A stretch of DNA of 64,000 nucleotides from Amorphophallus konjac (taxonomy: Eukaryota; Streptophyta; Magnoliopsida; Alismatales; Araceae): positions 162,918,334 through 162,982,333 of the forward strand of contig CM040120.1 in the NCBI GenBank assembly GCA_022559845.1, in the 5' to 3' direction. The position numbers and the translations under genes are program-made. Positions 10,447 to 21,690 of this stretch are shown here, in pieces (the stretch's first letter is position 1; each line of letters starts with the position of its first letter). A model generated the notes under the pieces. That model ran no database searches. It saw only the letters and a list, made by a program, of their open reading frames with translations, and was not told where the DNA came from.

Positions 10447-12604
10447 TGTGACACCACCTTGGGGGTGATAGTCACAAGATCGAAGACCCCTCGGACCTAG
10501 CAAGCAAGCAATGCAATGGACCAGCAACCTCACTCGAGCGGACTCAGCCGCTTGGCGCACACTAGGACCCGTAGGCAAACCGGTGATGGTGGAGAGGATC
10601 CGAAGTGGGACCTTGCCTTTCCAGGGAGTTGGCTAGCTTGGGATGGACTCTTAAGGGCCTGGGATGCCCAATTCCACAGGCGGCCAGCACGCCAAGGGCG
10701 TGGATTGTAGGGTCGCTCTCTCAACTCACTCCGCAGTGGTCGCTCAATTATAAGCAAATTCGGGATCAGGCACTCTCTTACTGCCGACGGAGCAACCAAA
10801 AACAATACTAAACTAAGAAATTAAGGGCCAGCAATGAGAAGTGTTCCGAAGCTCACCTGATCGGCGTGAATACACCAATCTCGATCGGAGACAAGGGTGA
10901 GCGGGGAAGCGTGGGCTTGCCCGCACGCCGCGCCGATGAAGCTTCAACCTGAAATATAGTGGGTTACAACACTACACCTCTCGCAGGAGGGTGATCTCGG
11001 GGTGGGGGTTAAGAGATTTACAACCAAATACTACCTCCATGCAGGGAGGGGCTGTAAGCCGGCCAGGCGGGGTGGGGAAACTATGATAGAAAAACCGAGT
11101 TGCCAAGCTTCGTCGGTTCTGCCGGCTTCAGGAACAGCTTGATAGGTAGTTGATGTCGGCGCCACCGCGGGCTCAGCTGATCTCAGAATTAGTCGAAATA
11201 GGTGCCAAAACATTCCAGACTGACCCAGAATGTCGTCTGAATTTTCTTGGAATTTCATGACGATGTCGCTGGCCGGGGTAAAGCCTGGAATAGGGCTGGT
11301 CTTCGTTGGTTCTGGTTGCTCTCAGGGTGATATTGCTGGAAGATGGGGGCGCCGTGAACTGTCCCGTACTTTGTTGGAGGCGAGATAGGTACTGTTGCGA
11401 TAGTGGTCAAGTCTTCTTTCCGTCGGGACCAACGACGCCATTGGAAGATGTTGGAGCTGATCGTGAGGGCCCAAACAACAGGAATGTGTCGGTTCTGGCT
11501 CAGGAAAACTGACCCGACGCACTTGGAATAGAAAATTTGTAACTTTTGATGCCAAGGTCCAAACTTAGCTCTACTTCTTGGGGGTGGAAGAGGACTTGAA
11601 GGAGAAGCCCTCAGCCAAGTTTCACACCCAGATCTGCAAGGGAGTGGCCATGGTCGGACTTGATCTGGAACTCTGGTTCTCTGCCTGAGTGGTTCTGTGC
11701 AGTCGAGGAAGAATCACTCTCATGGGCAGATCGTTGCTTGGACGAAGACGAAACCACCTCGGCTGCGAAGCTGACTGGACGACGATTCCAACGGTATAGG
11801 GTACGGCTCTTGAAGTTTCTTGGTGATGATGTGGCAGCCTCAGAAATTCGCTGGTACTCTGCTACCTGTGAGCTGGGAATAGGTTGATGGTGTAGGGTTG
11901 TGTGTATGAGGGTGGGATGGCCAAGGGAAGCAATGGGAAATGGGGAGGGCGACCAGGGTAGGAAGGGGGTGTTGGGGAGGGGTGAGGGACAGCCAGCAAG
12001 GGAGGGAGATTCAAATTTGGCCTAGGGTTTGAGCCTCTGCAGCCCTGGGGAGATGGAAGGGTGCTTGGGAAAGGGTAGTGGGTGGTTGGGGATTGGAGGG
12101 TGGCTTGGAGATTGGTGGGTTCTACCTTGGGGGTTGGGGGGACTTGAATGAGTGTATGGGAAAGGGGGGGATATTAATGAAGAGTGAATGGGGAGGAGAG
12201 AGATGAAATTTCAAAATTTGGGGGTGGGAAGAGAGAGAGAGAGAGGGGGGACCCCTTAGAGAGAGAGTGTGTGTGAGAGAGAGAGGAATCCACCCCTTAG
12301 AGAGAGAGCGGGAGAGAAAGATGGAGAATCCACTCCAATTGCACTAGAACACTCAATTTTTGATTGACCAAAAGATTACAAATGAGGGGGTGAAGGGAGG
12401 TATTTATAGGGACTAGACTTTTCACATGACCATACTGACCCTAACTAATGACTTAATGACCAGACAAGTCTAAGGGGGGGGGGGCGCCCTTGGGCTTAGC
12501 CCACTAGTTGGGCCCATTAGACTGCTTAACTAATCATATGACTCAAGACTTAGGTAAATGACCCTTATACCTAGGTACCAGACTCAAATAAAGGGAAAAT
12601 TACA
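10447..12604 (-). repeat. U right LTR (5' LTR by element sense)
   Basis: 2158-bp direct repeat of 5354-7511. The TATA box is at 12401-12408 and the GA-rich tract at about 12229-12325. Similarity to the left copy continues for seven more bases (to 12611) and then stops abruptly where W begins. This suggests the outer end was lost in a rearrangement. Confidence 0.85.
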
Positions 12605-12661
12605 TAGTTTAAAGATCAAGTCTCTCAATTCACCCAACATATTTATTCTTGCTAACAACCC

Positions 12662-13798
12662 ATGGTTCCCTTGCTGAATGAAACTCTTGATCAAGGTAAT
12701 GAGGGAATTGAGGAAGAATTACATCAAAGAGAATTTGGGATGACTAGCAAGATGACTTATTTGAGTAAGGAGTCTACACCTATTTATGAGGAGAGCCACA
12801 ATGAGTTGGTTGAAGATAAGTTGGGGAGTGAATTAAATAATGTGCCAAAAGATGTCATTCAAAATTATGAGATTAAGAATATCAATGGCCCAATTAAGGA
12901 AAAATGTAGAAAAGAGGGTTATCTAGTTAAAAATGATGATGACGAGGTATTGGAATGTGAGCCTCCTCACTTGGAAAAATATCATGAAAGGACCGCATTG
13001 GAAGATTTCTCATTTCATCTCACGGTCCGACAATTAGAAGCATTGATTGACATTCTCCCTATGATAGAACAATGTGAACACTTTGATGTGGAGAGTGCCA
13101 TCATTAACTTATGTAAGGAAAAATATAAAGAAACGGGTAAAATTGATGTTACAGATATGTTGAATGATAACCCTCATGAGGAAGAGAATGGTGAAGGACC
13201 TTTGAGTGAAAAATTCATCTTTCATTTAGAGGCCCTACTTGTGGAGAACAAAACTGATAATCTCATTTTAGAAGATATTGATAATGGGGCTTCACTTGAA
13301 GAAATTAAGAGCATCACTCCAAACATCAAAGGCCCATTTGAGGAAACGCATCAAGAGGGGGAGTGCTTTGTGGATAATAATCTTGTTGATTTAATGAAGA
13401 CGAATTCTGAACGTCCTCCTCCTATTGATGAGTGTGATAAAGGGACCATCATAGAGAAATTTACATTTGAACTGATCTATGATGAAGGGTCCGGGCTGCA
13501 AAGATTAACATTTGATCTTTCCACCTCACCATTGGAACATTCGATTGATATTCTTAATGTAATTGATGAGGGTGATGATGGAGCATTGTTGGAAAGGTTT
13601 ACATTTGGTCTATCCACCCCATTACTGAAAAGTTTGATTGATAAACTTCATTTGATTGATGAGTATGATGAAGGGGCCTTCTTAGAAACTTTCACGTTTG
13701 ATCTAGCCCTTGAGCCCTACCCCATAAAGTTTGACTCATCAGATGGGATAGATTTTGGGCTCACACCTCCTTCCACTTTGATCCCCCCTGCAAGCTAA
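12662..13798 (+). CDS. W ORF1: acidic protein with FTF-L repeats
   Basis: 378 residues, strongly acidic, with no catalytic motif. A short module recurs: an acidic lead, then [FLI]xFxFxL, then LIDxLxxIDE. Copies of the first part lie near residues 112-120 (LEDFSFHL), 181-189, 263-271, 279-286, 309-317 and 340-348. The LID part is at 127-133, 294-303 and 324-334. The last three are spaced about 30 residues apart, so this looks like an expanded tandem array. The position before a KPL-type linker suggests the gag-pol spacer of an Athila-like element. An in-frame TAA lies just upstream at 12653, so the ATG at 12662 is the first usable start. Function unknown. Confidence 0.55.
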   Translation: MVPLLNETLDQGNEGIEEELHQREFGMTSKMTYLSKESTPIYEESHNELVEDKLGSELNNVPKDVIQNYEIKNINGPIKEKCRKEGYLVKNDDDEVLECEPPHLEKYHERTALEDFSFHLTVRQLEALIDILPMIEQCEHFDVESAIINLCKEKYKETGKIDVTDMLNDNPHEEENGEGPLSEKFIFHLEALLVENKTDNLILEDIDNGASLEEIKSITPNIKGPFEETHQEGECFVDNNLVDLMKTNSERPPPIDECDKGTIIEKFTFELIYDEGSGLQRLTFDLSTSPLEHSIDILNVIDEGDDGALLERFTFGLSTPLLKSLIDKLHLIDEYDEGAFLETFTFDLALEPYPIKFDSSDGIDFGLTPPSTLIPPAS

Positions 13799-13835
13799 GC
13801 CTCTGCAATATGACACTCTCAAACTTGAAGAGGAT

Positions 13836-14186
13836 ATGCCAACCATATTCACATTTCATTTAACTCCCCTTCAGGAAGATCAATTGATTAATGCCCTTAA
13901 TGCTCATGAGCTGCTTGTCTTTGACCAAGTCTCTTTGGAGGAAGAAGTCATTAAAGGGGTAGTCAAGTGGGTAGATATAGGACAAGAAGACCGATGGATA
14001 GATACTAGGCAAAAGATCCATCCCAATCTTGAACGTTTACTGGCCATTGATTGTTACATACCCCTTAAAGAAGAGTACTGGCTCACACATATGGCTAATT
14101 TTAAAATTAACAATGTTCGAGACCCGCACATTTTTGGGCCACATGCATACATCTATAATCTTGTCTTCTCGTGGCACAAATACTAA
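13836..14186 (+). pseudogene. W ORF2: remnant near pol N-terminus, one more FTF repeat
   Basis: 116 residues from ATG. The same frame runs back through KPLQYDTLKLEED, which resembles the KPLP...L-Y-L linker that precedes RT in Athila-like polyproteins. It continues TIFTFHLTPLQEDQLINAL, with a further copy of the ORF1 motif, then HELLVFDQ. No RT catalytic motif follows; the frame ends in an unrecognised segment (IDCYIPLKEEYWLTHMANF). It is in a different frame from ORF1, so a frameshift near 13798 likely split them. The remainder of pol is missing. Confidence 0.5.
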
Positions 14187-15461
14187 AAATTGAAAGCAGA
14201 TAAGATAACGTGGTGGCTCATTCTTAACTCAACTCGTTGGCTATGGAGCTTGTGCCTCTTATGCATGCGTCTGGCTGAAGACGTTAAACTTAGCGCTTGT
14301 TGGGAGGCAACCTAACCATTTCCCTTCAATAATCTAGTGAGTCATTTTCATTTATGTTTGTAGGAGCTGGAAGAAGTCGTTCGCAAAGTTGCTTGCCAAA
14401 ATAGCCACGTCTGCGCACCCCAAGTTGTACCATTCCTTCCCAAGCATTCATGTATGCATTGTCATGTTCATATATTCTATATGCCATTGAGGACAATGTC
14501 ATTCAAGTTGGGGGGAGAGAAAATTTTTTATGATGCATATAGTACAACCTGATAAGAGTTATGTCTTGCATGTCATCGTTACATGAAAGGAGAAAGATGT
14601 AAACCCCATTTTGAGTTTCTTCATTCATGCTTAAATTAAAAGTAATTTTGGAATAGAAAAGACTATGGAGAAGGATGATGGAAAATTTAGTCAATCTAGC
14701 GTTGGAAAACTGATAAAAGAATTCCTTTAAAGTTCATGTGCACTTTATAAAAAAAAAAGAGAAGAAGAAATTCACGTTGCACACTAATGAAACAAGCAAG
14801 ACAAGCCATCTACTATTTTGGGTATGTTGTCTGATATTCTGCACTTCTTAGGAAAAGAGATCTTTTTAAAAAAGCTTTCTGTCAAATTATCTATCAAATA
14901 AGTGCAATGGCACTATGACAAAAAAAAGAAAAAAAATACCATGAAAAATACCCCTAGTCTTAGTAACCGGGCCTACTTCACCTAAGACGTGTTGAGGTTC
15001 GCGTAAAACGGAAAAGGGAACCTTGATCTGTGAAACTGGGTCTGCTTCTCCTAAGGCAAGAGTCAATGTTCACGTTGAGTAGTGAAGGGTAGTGCAGCAT
15101 CATGTGTGACATAAAAGATCCCAAAGAGACAAAGTAATAAGGCAGACAAAAAGCTAATATACTTAATGCTCTGATCTAAGAGGTGCAGGGTTGAAAGGCA
15201 TTTGCTTGGAACAACGAATGAGAGATGTAATTGTCTAAGTTGTAGATTTGGTAGTTACACATGCACAAGTGCTATTGAGCTTTGATTTGAATTCTTACTA
15301 TTAAGTTCCTACCTAAGGCTAGTGTGCATTAATGATTCCAGATTCCTAATCTTTGGTTGATTCTATGAAGGGAGAGCTGGATATGAGAGTATGAATTTTA
15401 CAAACTCTTGTTAGTCCTAAATTTTAATTTATTTACAATGCAAAGGGACTAGCAATGAGTA
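14187..15461 (+). other. W decayed region with Athila landmark
   Basis: About 1.27 kb without a supported gene. At about 14278-14313 it carries GACGTTAAA...GCGCTTGTTGGGAGGCAAC, a segment I recognise from the pol-to-env interval of Athila-type elements. A purine tract GTTGGGGGGAGAG lies at about 14508-14521. At about 14955-15085 there is an imperfect duplication (accgggcctacttcacctaa versus actgggtctgcttctcctaa). An env-like frame cannot be read. Confidence 0.5.
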
Positions 15462-15471
15462 AGTTGGGGGG
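15462..15471 (+). other. W polypurine tract
   Basis: AGTTGGGGGG lies directly before the TGTGATAAG start of the LTR, where plus-strand cDNA synthesis would be primed. Confidence 0.75.
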
Positions 15472-16083
15472 TGTGATAAGTGTCCATTTTCTATGATAAT
15501 TCATCGCATGTACACCATTTTATGTGCATATGATTTTGTAATTATGCATGTTCTATCATTAATCTCAACTTCGCATGTAGATTGGACCTTTCACGCAAAT
15601 TAATTAATTTGGTGATTTCATTTAATAAAATAGAGTTGAGGGTCATGAACATTAATTATCCATTGCATAAAAATGAGTAATTGAGATTCATGTGCACATT
15701 ATGATAATTTTTCTGGACTAAATCATAATTATATGTGTGTAGGACACCGAAGGTAATTGTAAAAGAAGCCGGGGGTAAAACTGTCATCACCACTTTGACC
15801 AAGTCAAATAAAGAATTTAAAATATTTTGGTTAAAGGGAAAAGAAAGTTTAAAATTTTGAATTCAAAGTTTGAAAATGAAGAATTCCATGTTTAAGTTTG
15901 AAAAGGAGGAAAATAACATTCAATGTTTGAAAAGGAGATTCAAAGTTGGAAAGGGGGTGCCCAAAATCTAAGAAAGGGGGTACCCACCTCCTTTTCCTTT
16001 TCCCTATGCATCATCTTCTATCTAAATCCCAGCTATCCATCTCCTTTTGATACAATCTCCACCCTCCATTAACCCAACTTTCC

Positions 16084-16093
16084 CTATAAATAG
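16084..16093 (+). promoter_or_regulatory. Putative TATA box of W LTR
   Basis: CTATAAATAG lies about 610 bp into the LTR, followed within 40-60 bp by a CT-rich stretch. Confidence 0.5.
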
Positions 16094-17227
16094 CCCATGA
16101 CAAGGAGGTAAAGGGGAGTGCTTCCTTTGACATTTTTTCTCTCCCTCTCCCTCTTACATCTGCTTAGGCCGCTAAGTTTTCCCCCTTCCGTCCCTCTTCT
16201 ACTCTTACTGTCTTCATAAAAATTCTTTATTTTTAAGTGTTCTACAACTTCTTCTTCTGCATCATCTTTTAATTTCTTCTGGTTTTGAAGTTATTTTCCG
16301 TCTTAAAACTTGCTATCCTGTGATTTTACTGTTCATCTGTGGTGCTAGCTTCTGTTATTCCTCTATTTTGAAGCCCTTCTGCTCTTATGTTCTCTCTGTG
16401 TTCTTCATGAAAGTTCTTCCTCTCTTGTAGATCTAGATTTTCTTCTTCTACTACTATCTCTAATTCCTCTTGATTTTTAAGCTCTTTTTATTTTTCCACA
16501 GTTCAATTTTTTGCACAGGTACTGTTCATCCATGTAGATCACTTTTGTTCTTCTCTAGTTTTCACCATCTTCTGTTCTTCTTCTCTCTCTTCACTCTTCA
16601 CAAACCTTCTTCCTCTTCCCCTAATCTTCAACTTTTATTTTTATGACTTTTTCTAATTCTCTCCGATTTTAAAGTTATTTCATTTCTAATCTCGACCTAT
16701 TTTTATTATTTCTGTTTCACTATTTTCAAACTCTCTTCTTCATCTTCTATCTCTCCCCCTCCTCTATTTTCATCCAAACATCCCAAGGCGGAGATTCTTT
16801 TCCTTCGGTGCTCTAAAGGCGGTGTCTAATCCTAAGGCGGGGCGATCTTCTTCCAAGGCTTGGCATGGAGATGGCGGCGCTATTCTTCTTCATCTTTGCT
16901 CCTTTCTTCCTTTCATCCCTTAGTATTATTCAAGTTGTATTTTTAGTTTTCATAGATGTTGTACTCTTCATTGGCAATAAAAATTGAGTTTGTGTAATTA
17001 TTCTTTATTTTCTCTTTCCATCTTCTTCCAAACTCTATTCTCAACCCTCTCATATTCTTTAGTTTGATTTATTTCTAGTCTTAAGTTCACGTAATTTATT
17101 TTCCATTAGCTTTAACTCACTCAAAAACTTGATTTTCAAAACATAAGAATTTTCCAACTTGTTTAAAAGAAACATTTCCTCCCCGTGGGATCGACCCGTA
17201 CTTACCACTCTACTTAGATTTTATATC

Positions 17228-17232
17228 TTTTT
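17228..17232. repeat. Target site duplication of Z (left copy)
   Basis: TTTTT here matches TTTTT at 47954-47958. It is low complexity, but it lies exactly at both TG...CA ends of Z, and the W LTR sequence makes sense when the two flanks are joined. Confidence 0.7.
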
Positions 17233-18347
17233 TGTCACGTCCCGAGCCTTTATTACAACGGAAGACTCGCTCGAGGAACGCGAACAGCCATCATGGTAAG
17301 CCTCATGCAAGCAAGAACGATCAGAGCGCAAGGCAATCACACATAAGAATGCAATCGCACAATATTTACTCACCTTCAACTTTCATCATGCTAGACTCAA
17401 GAAATAAGAAAATAACATAGACTCAATCTAAACAATGTAAACTCCCTAAGGCTTCGCTCTTTCTTTATTCACTCTCGGATCCGCTACTTGAACATTCCGA
17501 ATCCGAACCCGACTCACTTCCATTTCTTGAAAAAAAGATTAGAAATAGGTAATGAGCACACTTGCCCAGTAGGTATCTTCGCATCAACATGATTAGCACT
17601 ATTTAAGTAATTAGCATTTTTGCTCTAGGGAAATAAGGTAAAATCATGCAAATGCGATGAATCATGCGATCAAATCAAAGTAACAAGACATTCATGTAAG
17701 ATAAGATGAACGAGTATGAACTTGCAAGAATGTAACAACTATGATCAAGAATGTAGCATGGCCTTTCATGAACAAGAATGTAACAAGAATGCACTTTCAC
17801 TTTTCACTTTCATAATCATAACGGTTACGCACGAGAACATCAATCATGTAGCAATTCACTAGATTTTCACGAGTGCTCATGGATTTCACTTATTTATAAA
17901 GAAAGTACTCCCAGTGTAATGCGACGCCAGTAGCATCATACCCCATGGTTTATAATAGTATGTTTCCGGCAATCAGCCGAGGGGACTAGCATAGAGCCCT
18001 TGGACACAATCAGCGCCCGAACTACATCTTCACATATAAATCAAGCTACTTCCATGAGTGTATCAATAACGTATGGCCAAGAATGTAATAAGTTCAATCA
18101 ATAAGCTTATGATAATAATTATCAAAGAACGAATGCTTCAATTAAGAATATGAGAGATCAAGAATGAATTAAGATAATGTTATGCTTATAGAAACAAATC
18201 GGCAGCATAACGGTACATTTCATTAACTTCAATTCATTATATTAAGTTTCTTGATCAAAATGATAAGTCCTAGACCATTATTAAGCCATCTAGGAACTTT
18301 AGAATATCAATCCATGGGTCAAACGTCAGGTTAACTAGCTCACGCAT

Positions 18348-18537
18348 TGTGACGGTTAAGTATTGGGCCGTTACACTCATGTGACGCTCCAGTGTTGGGT
18401 CGTTACATTAACGTGACGGTCTAGCCTTGATCCGTTAGAACGACTGAATCCAGAACAATAATTAGACTCGGTAAAATGTGACGGTTGTATATTGGGCCAT
18501 TACATGGGCCTGACGGTCCAATATAGGTCCGTTACAC
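18348..18537. repeat. Hairpin-module cluster 1 in Z left LTR
   Basis: Several consecutive units of about 25-28 bp open with TGACG(G/C) and close with (C/T)CGTTA(C/G), for example TGACGGTCC...GGTCCGTTACA. Each can fold into a short stem. The unit is repeated about four to five times with mutated members. The matching cluster in the right LTR is at 22806-22994. Confidence 0.75.
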
Positions 18538-19086
18538 TACTAGAACAAGAAAAACATCAATAGTGCTTTCTAATCAATTGGGTTTTAATGGTACAACCAA
18601 CTCGGCATCCTAGTGGGAATCCCAGGCTCGCGGAGAATTACGGAGGCCTTGAAACAAGATTTCCTAGTCCATTGGAAGGAATATCCAATAGAGAGGTCCT
18701 CATGTTCAAGATAGTGTTCCTATAGTGCAAAGTGTGAACTAAGGGCCATATACCGGAATATATGCCATATACTTAAAGAAAATGACTCTATTGATAGGGA
18801 GGATGTGTAACAATAGGGAATCATGATAAAACTCCGTCAATACATCTTTGAAAATCATGATTTAGATACAAAACTATAGAATTTTGGCACATGAAATTAA
18901 TATAACTTAAAATAACTTAATATACCTAAATTATGCAATTTCTATCATGAACCAGTAAATAATCTTAAAGACATGAAATCAGGTCAAAACATAGATAACT
19001 AGGCTTATTTATAAGTTAAAATTGATTATTTTCCAATTCTGTCTCCAGTTCTCCTGATGGTCGAGAGTGGGTGCGTCACAATGATT

Positions 19087-19233
19087 GTGACGGTTTATCG
19101 AGGGGCCGTTACAGTAGTGTAATGCTCCTGTTATGGTGCGTCAGAGACAAGAGAGCAATTAAAATGCAATAGAGGGTGTGACGGCTTATCGTAAGGCCGT
19201 TACAGTGTTGTGACGGTCAAAGTATGATGCGTC
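19087..19233. repeat. Hairpin-module cluster 2 in Z left LTR
   Basis: Two doublets. In each, a TGTGACGG...GGCCGTTACA stem is followed by a weaker TAATGCTCC/TGACGGTC...TGCGTCAGA partner. The right-LTR copy is at 46694-46845. Confidence 0.75.
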
Positions 19234-19967
19234 AGAGTCCCTGCTAACAATATAAAGAAATTAAAAGACTGTGATTTAAAACCATGTCATGTTTTGAAAA
19301 GATTTAACTACCCCAATCATGACAAAATGAATTAAAGGTCATCTAGATCCATAGGTTGTAGTGAATTGACAAGATAATATCTTTGATCTTTGATTAGGGC
19401 TAAGGATATGTATGTATGCATGAACCCACTAAAACATGAAATTCATAGTCTATAATGTATGAAATCAAACATAATCAGAGGGCTTTTATCGCTAACAAGA
19501 TGTTTTTGCCAATCATGAGATAACCTATAGCTTAACTGGGCTTTAAACATCTAATTTGAGTTTGAAAGATGTGCCCTAGTTCCCCTTTTCTAGTGAGTTT
19601 CCAGCAGCTTCACGCTGCTCTAGCTCCTCAGCCTCTTGACCTAAGGATGTGAAATTTTGAGGGTACGAAGATGAAACTAAGGTGAACAAAAAGTTCTAAA
19701 GGATTGAACTCTAATTACCTCGTTTAGACATCCTAATCTCTTGATCTTCAGGGGTCTTGCGTTCAGTTTCCTTGGTTGCTAAGGTTGAACCAGCCACTTT
19801 GGAAGCTTCAATCTCCTTGGTTGGTTGATCTCCTAGCATGAAATTTTGAGAACTATTAGTCTAAAGTATACTAAATAAAAGCTTCTAAAGAACTTACCGA
19901 AAATTATGACTCCTTACCTTGATTCCACTCGAGCAAAAATAAGGGTCGCTCAGTTCAGAACAAGATC

Positions 19968-19976
19968 CTATTTATA
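19968..19976 (-). promoter_or_regulatory. Putative TATA box of Z LTR
   Basis: The minus strand reads TATAAATAG. It is about 370 bp inside the LTR in the element sense, and is present at 47576-47584 in the 5' LTR. Hairpin cluster 3 lies about 180-240 bp upstream of it; clusters 1 and 2 lie downstream and would be transcribed. Confidence 0.5.
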
Positions 19977-20149
19977 GGGTTTTGGCTAGGGTTTGTGATT
20001 TAGATCGATTCTAGAGTCCTTAATTTGCCAGAACCTGATCCCTAAGAGTCCCTAGTAAATTTTCAAGCTCTCCCAATTAGGTCTCTTGTAGATAGGATCC
20101 CAAAGTTCTAATCTTTCTACTCGTTCTTCCATTCACGGAACTGATAGGG

Positions 20150-20209
20150 TGTAACGCATCAGTCTAGGTGCGTTACGTGGCTGTGGCGGTCGCACGATAG
20201 ACCGTTACA
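20150..20209. repeat. Hairpin-module cluster 3 in Z left LTR
   Basis: A doublet: TGTAACGCATC...GGTGCGTTACG, then TGGCGGTCGC...GACCGTTACA. It is repeated at 47757-47817 in the right LTR. It lies in the presumed U3 upstream of the TATA box. Confidence 0.75.
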
Positions 20210-20347
20210 TCCAACGTGCACAGAGTTCAACATAAATCAAACTCTTTTGTTAATTATCCATATTATTATCTATTTTGGGTCTTTAAAATTCTTAAAAAAA
20301 TAATTAAATATACCAAAAATAATTTATAAAAATTCTGGGGCCTTACA

Positions 20348-20361
20348 CCCTCCCCCACTTA
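20348..20361 (-). other. Z polypurine tract
   Basis: The minus strand reads TAAGTGGGGGAGGG, directly before the LTR start TGTAAGG. It fits a Gypsy plus-strand primer. Confidence 0.85.
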
Positions 20362-20499
20362 AGAGAATTTGGTCCCCAAATTCAATATATGAGTTTTTTT
20401 TATGGAGAGTGTACGTATTTTAATGTATTAAGAATTAACGTAAGGCGAATGGGTTAAGAGAGTACCTTTTATCATCTCACCTCCCTCATCTAGAATGGC

Positions 20500-21460
20500 A
20501 TTTAATCATCCTTGCTTCCCCCGTCCGTTGTTATCCCTTGATGATTGTCCGTTGATGAAAGGACACAGGGGAAAACGATGTTCCCGGCTTCCACATTTGA
20601 GACAAGCGCCGAGACGCTTCCAACATTATTCTGCCGAGTGCCCAAACTTTTCACAAAATGAGCAAGGTGCCACGACTCGCTCCTTCTCTTCTTTAACTTT
20701 CTCGTTCTTTCCATTTCCATTTCTTTTTCCATTACCGTTCCCATTACGGAACCTCTTAATGTGACGATTTCATCCTCATTCACTTCTTTCTCTTCTTGCC
20801 TATCATGTTTTCGGCTTGACTTCTCTCCTCGGAGCCTCTCCACCTTCTCCATGGTTCTTTCACATAGATGCGCTCTTTGAACCATCTCGGTATAGGTGCG
20901 GATATTCTTTGTTCCAAGTTGTTGGATAAATCCGGTCCTTAAACCATCCATAAATCGGTTGGCTTTCAATAAATCTATGCTTACCAAGTGAGGAGCATAA
21001 GGTGCTAGTCGAGAGAATTGTAATTCATATTCTGCCACAAACATCACGCCTTATTTTAAGGAGGCAAATTCCATAGACTTTCTCTCCTTTACATGCTCGG
21101 AAAAGTACTTGGCACGGAATAGGGTAAGAAAACCCTCCCATGTATGAGGTGCGTCTGCAGGTGGCGTTGGAATAGATTTCCACCATGTACGAGCATCTTT
21201 GTTGAGTTAGAACGTGACAAGTCGAACCTTCTCCTAGTCGGCGCATTGCATGACATCGAATATTCGATTCATTTCATCGATCCAATTTTTCGCTTCATAC
21301 GGGTTAGAAGATCCAGAGAATCGTGGAGGATTTAAACTTCAAAAATTGTCATGCAAGTTACCCGCACCAGCTCTTCCACCGGCTTGGCCACTGTTTGTAG
21401 GGCTTGAGTAAGTCCCGCAACAGTTTGCTGCATCTCGTCCCAGTTTATACGATGAGCCAT
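20500..21460 (-). pseudogene. gag: Z Gag, decayed, with two zinc knuckles
   Basis: This is the only coding content of Z. Read from about 21460 down, MAHRINWDEMQQTVAGLTQ leads to a Retrotrans_gag region (KNWIDEMNRIFD, ARTWWKSIP, HTWEGFLTLFRAKYFSEH). A TAA at 21051-21053 precedes VAEYELQFSRLAPYAPHLV. The longest frame (21047-20502) loses register after about residue 110. In the shifted frame two knuckles are visible, CSFCEKFGH with its last Cys after a TAA at 20626, and CLKCGSREHRFPLC, both CX2CX4HX4C. Both TAA codons fall where the family usually has Gln. The product would be a nucleocapsid/capsid protein; this copy is dead. Confidence 0.82.
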
Positions 21461-21671
21461 TGAGAATCAAGGTACCTGAGAACATGGACATTTTTAGTTA
21501 TTTAGAATCGGGAAGATTTATCCTAAGATAATTTCTATATAACTATCTCATCCCGGGCTCTACCCAATCCTCGCATAGGTAAGAAAATTCTTCCTTAGTT
21601 CATAGGTAGAGGTACATAAACCTTGGATTTATCCTATGACATAACTCCTTTCCCTAAGTCCTGAGACTTAG

Positions 21672-21684
21672 GCTCTGATATCAA
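21672..21684 (-). other. Z primer binding site, tRNA-Met type with one change
   Basis: The minus strand reads TTGATATCAGAGC, one substitution from the initiator-tRNA-Met site TGGTATCAGAGC. It lies six bases from the LTR. The change is G to A, that is C to T on the other strand. Confidence 0.82.
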
Positions 21685-21690
21685 CTTAAC

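Larger units (their letters stand above)
5354..12611 (-). mobile_element. U: non-autonomous Gypsy element with 2.16-kb LTRs
   Basis: Two 2158-bp direct repeats (5354-7511 and 10447-12604), both TGTGACACC to AAAATTACA on the plus strand, bound 2.9 kb of minus-strand coding sequence. A perfect initiator-tRNA-Met primer site lies next to the right copy, so transcription runs right to left. The internal region holds gag and an integrase C-terminal end but no protease, RT, RNase H or integrase core. The LTRs differ by several percent by eye, so it is older than X. No target duplication is visible: the left neighbour is T gag and the right neighbour is W. The homology between the right LTR and the area next to the left LTR ends at 12611, so the right end may be truncated at a rearrangement. 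Confidence 0.85.
15472..17232 (+). repeat. W 3' LTR, first part
   Basis: It starts TGTGATAAGTGTCC after the polypurine tract. A TATA box at 16084-16093 (CTATAAATAG) is followed by a long pyrimidine-rich transcribed part. Near 17180-17215, CCCCGTGGGATCGACCCGTA is typical of the terminal part of Athila-like LTRs. It is interrupted at TTTTT by Z. The last 70 bp lie at 47959-48028, giving about 1.83 kb in total. Confidence 0.7.
17233..20347 (-). repeat. Z left LTR (3' LTR by element sense)
   Basis: TGTCACGTCC... to ...GGGGCCTTACA, 3115 bp. The minus-strand TATA box is at 19968-19976. Hairpin clusters lie at 18348-18537, 19087-19233 and 20150-20209. The segment at about 18590-18780 resembles a leader segment of Y (43228-43420). 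No coding region is supported; it is AT-rich and open frames are short. Confidence 0.9.
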
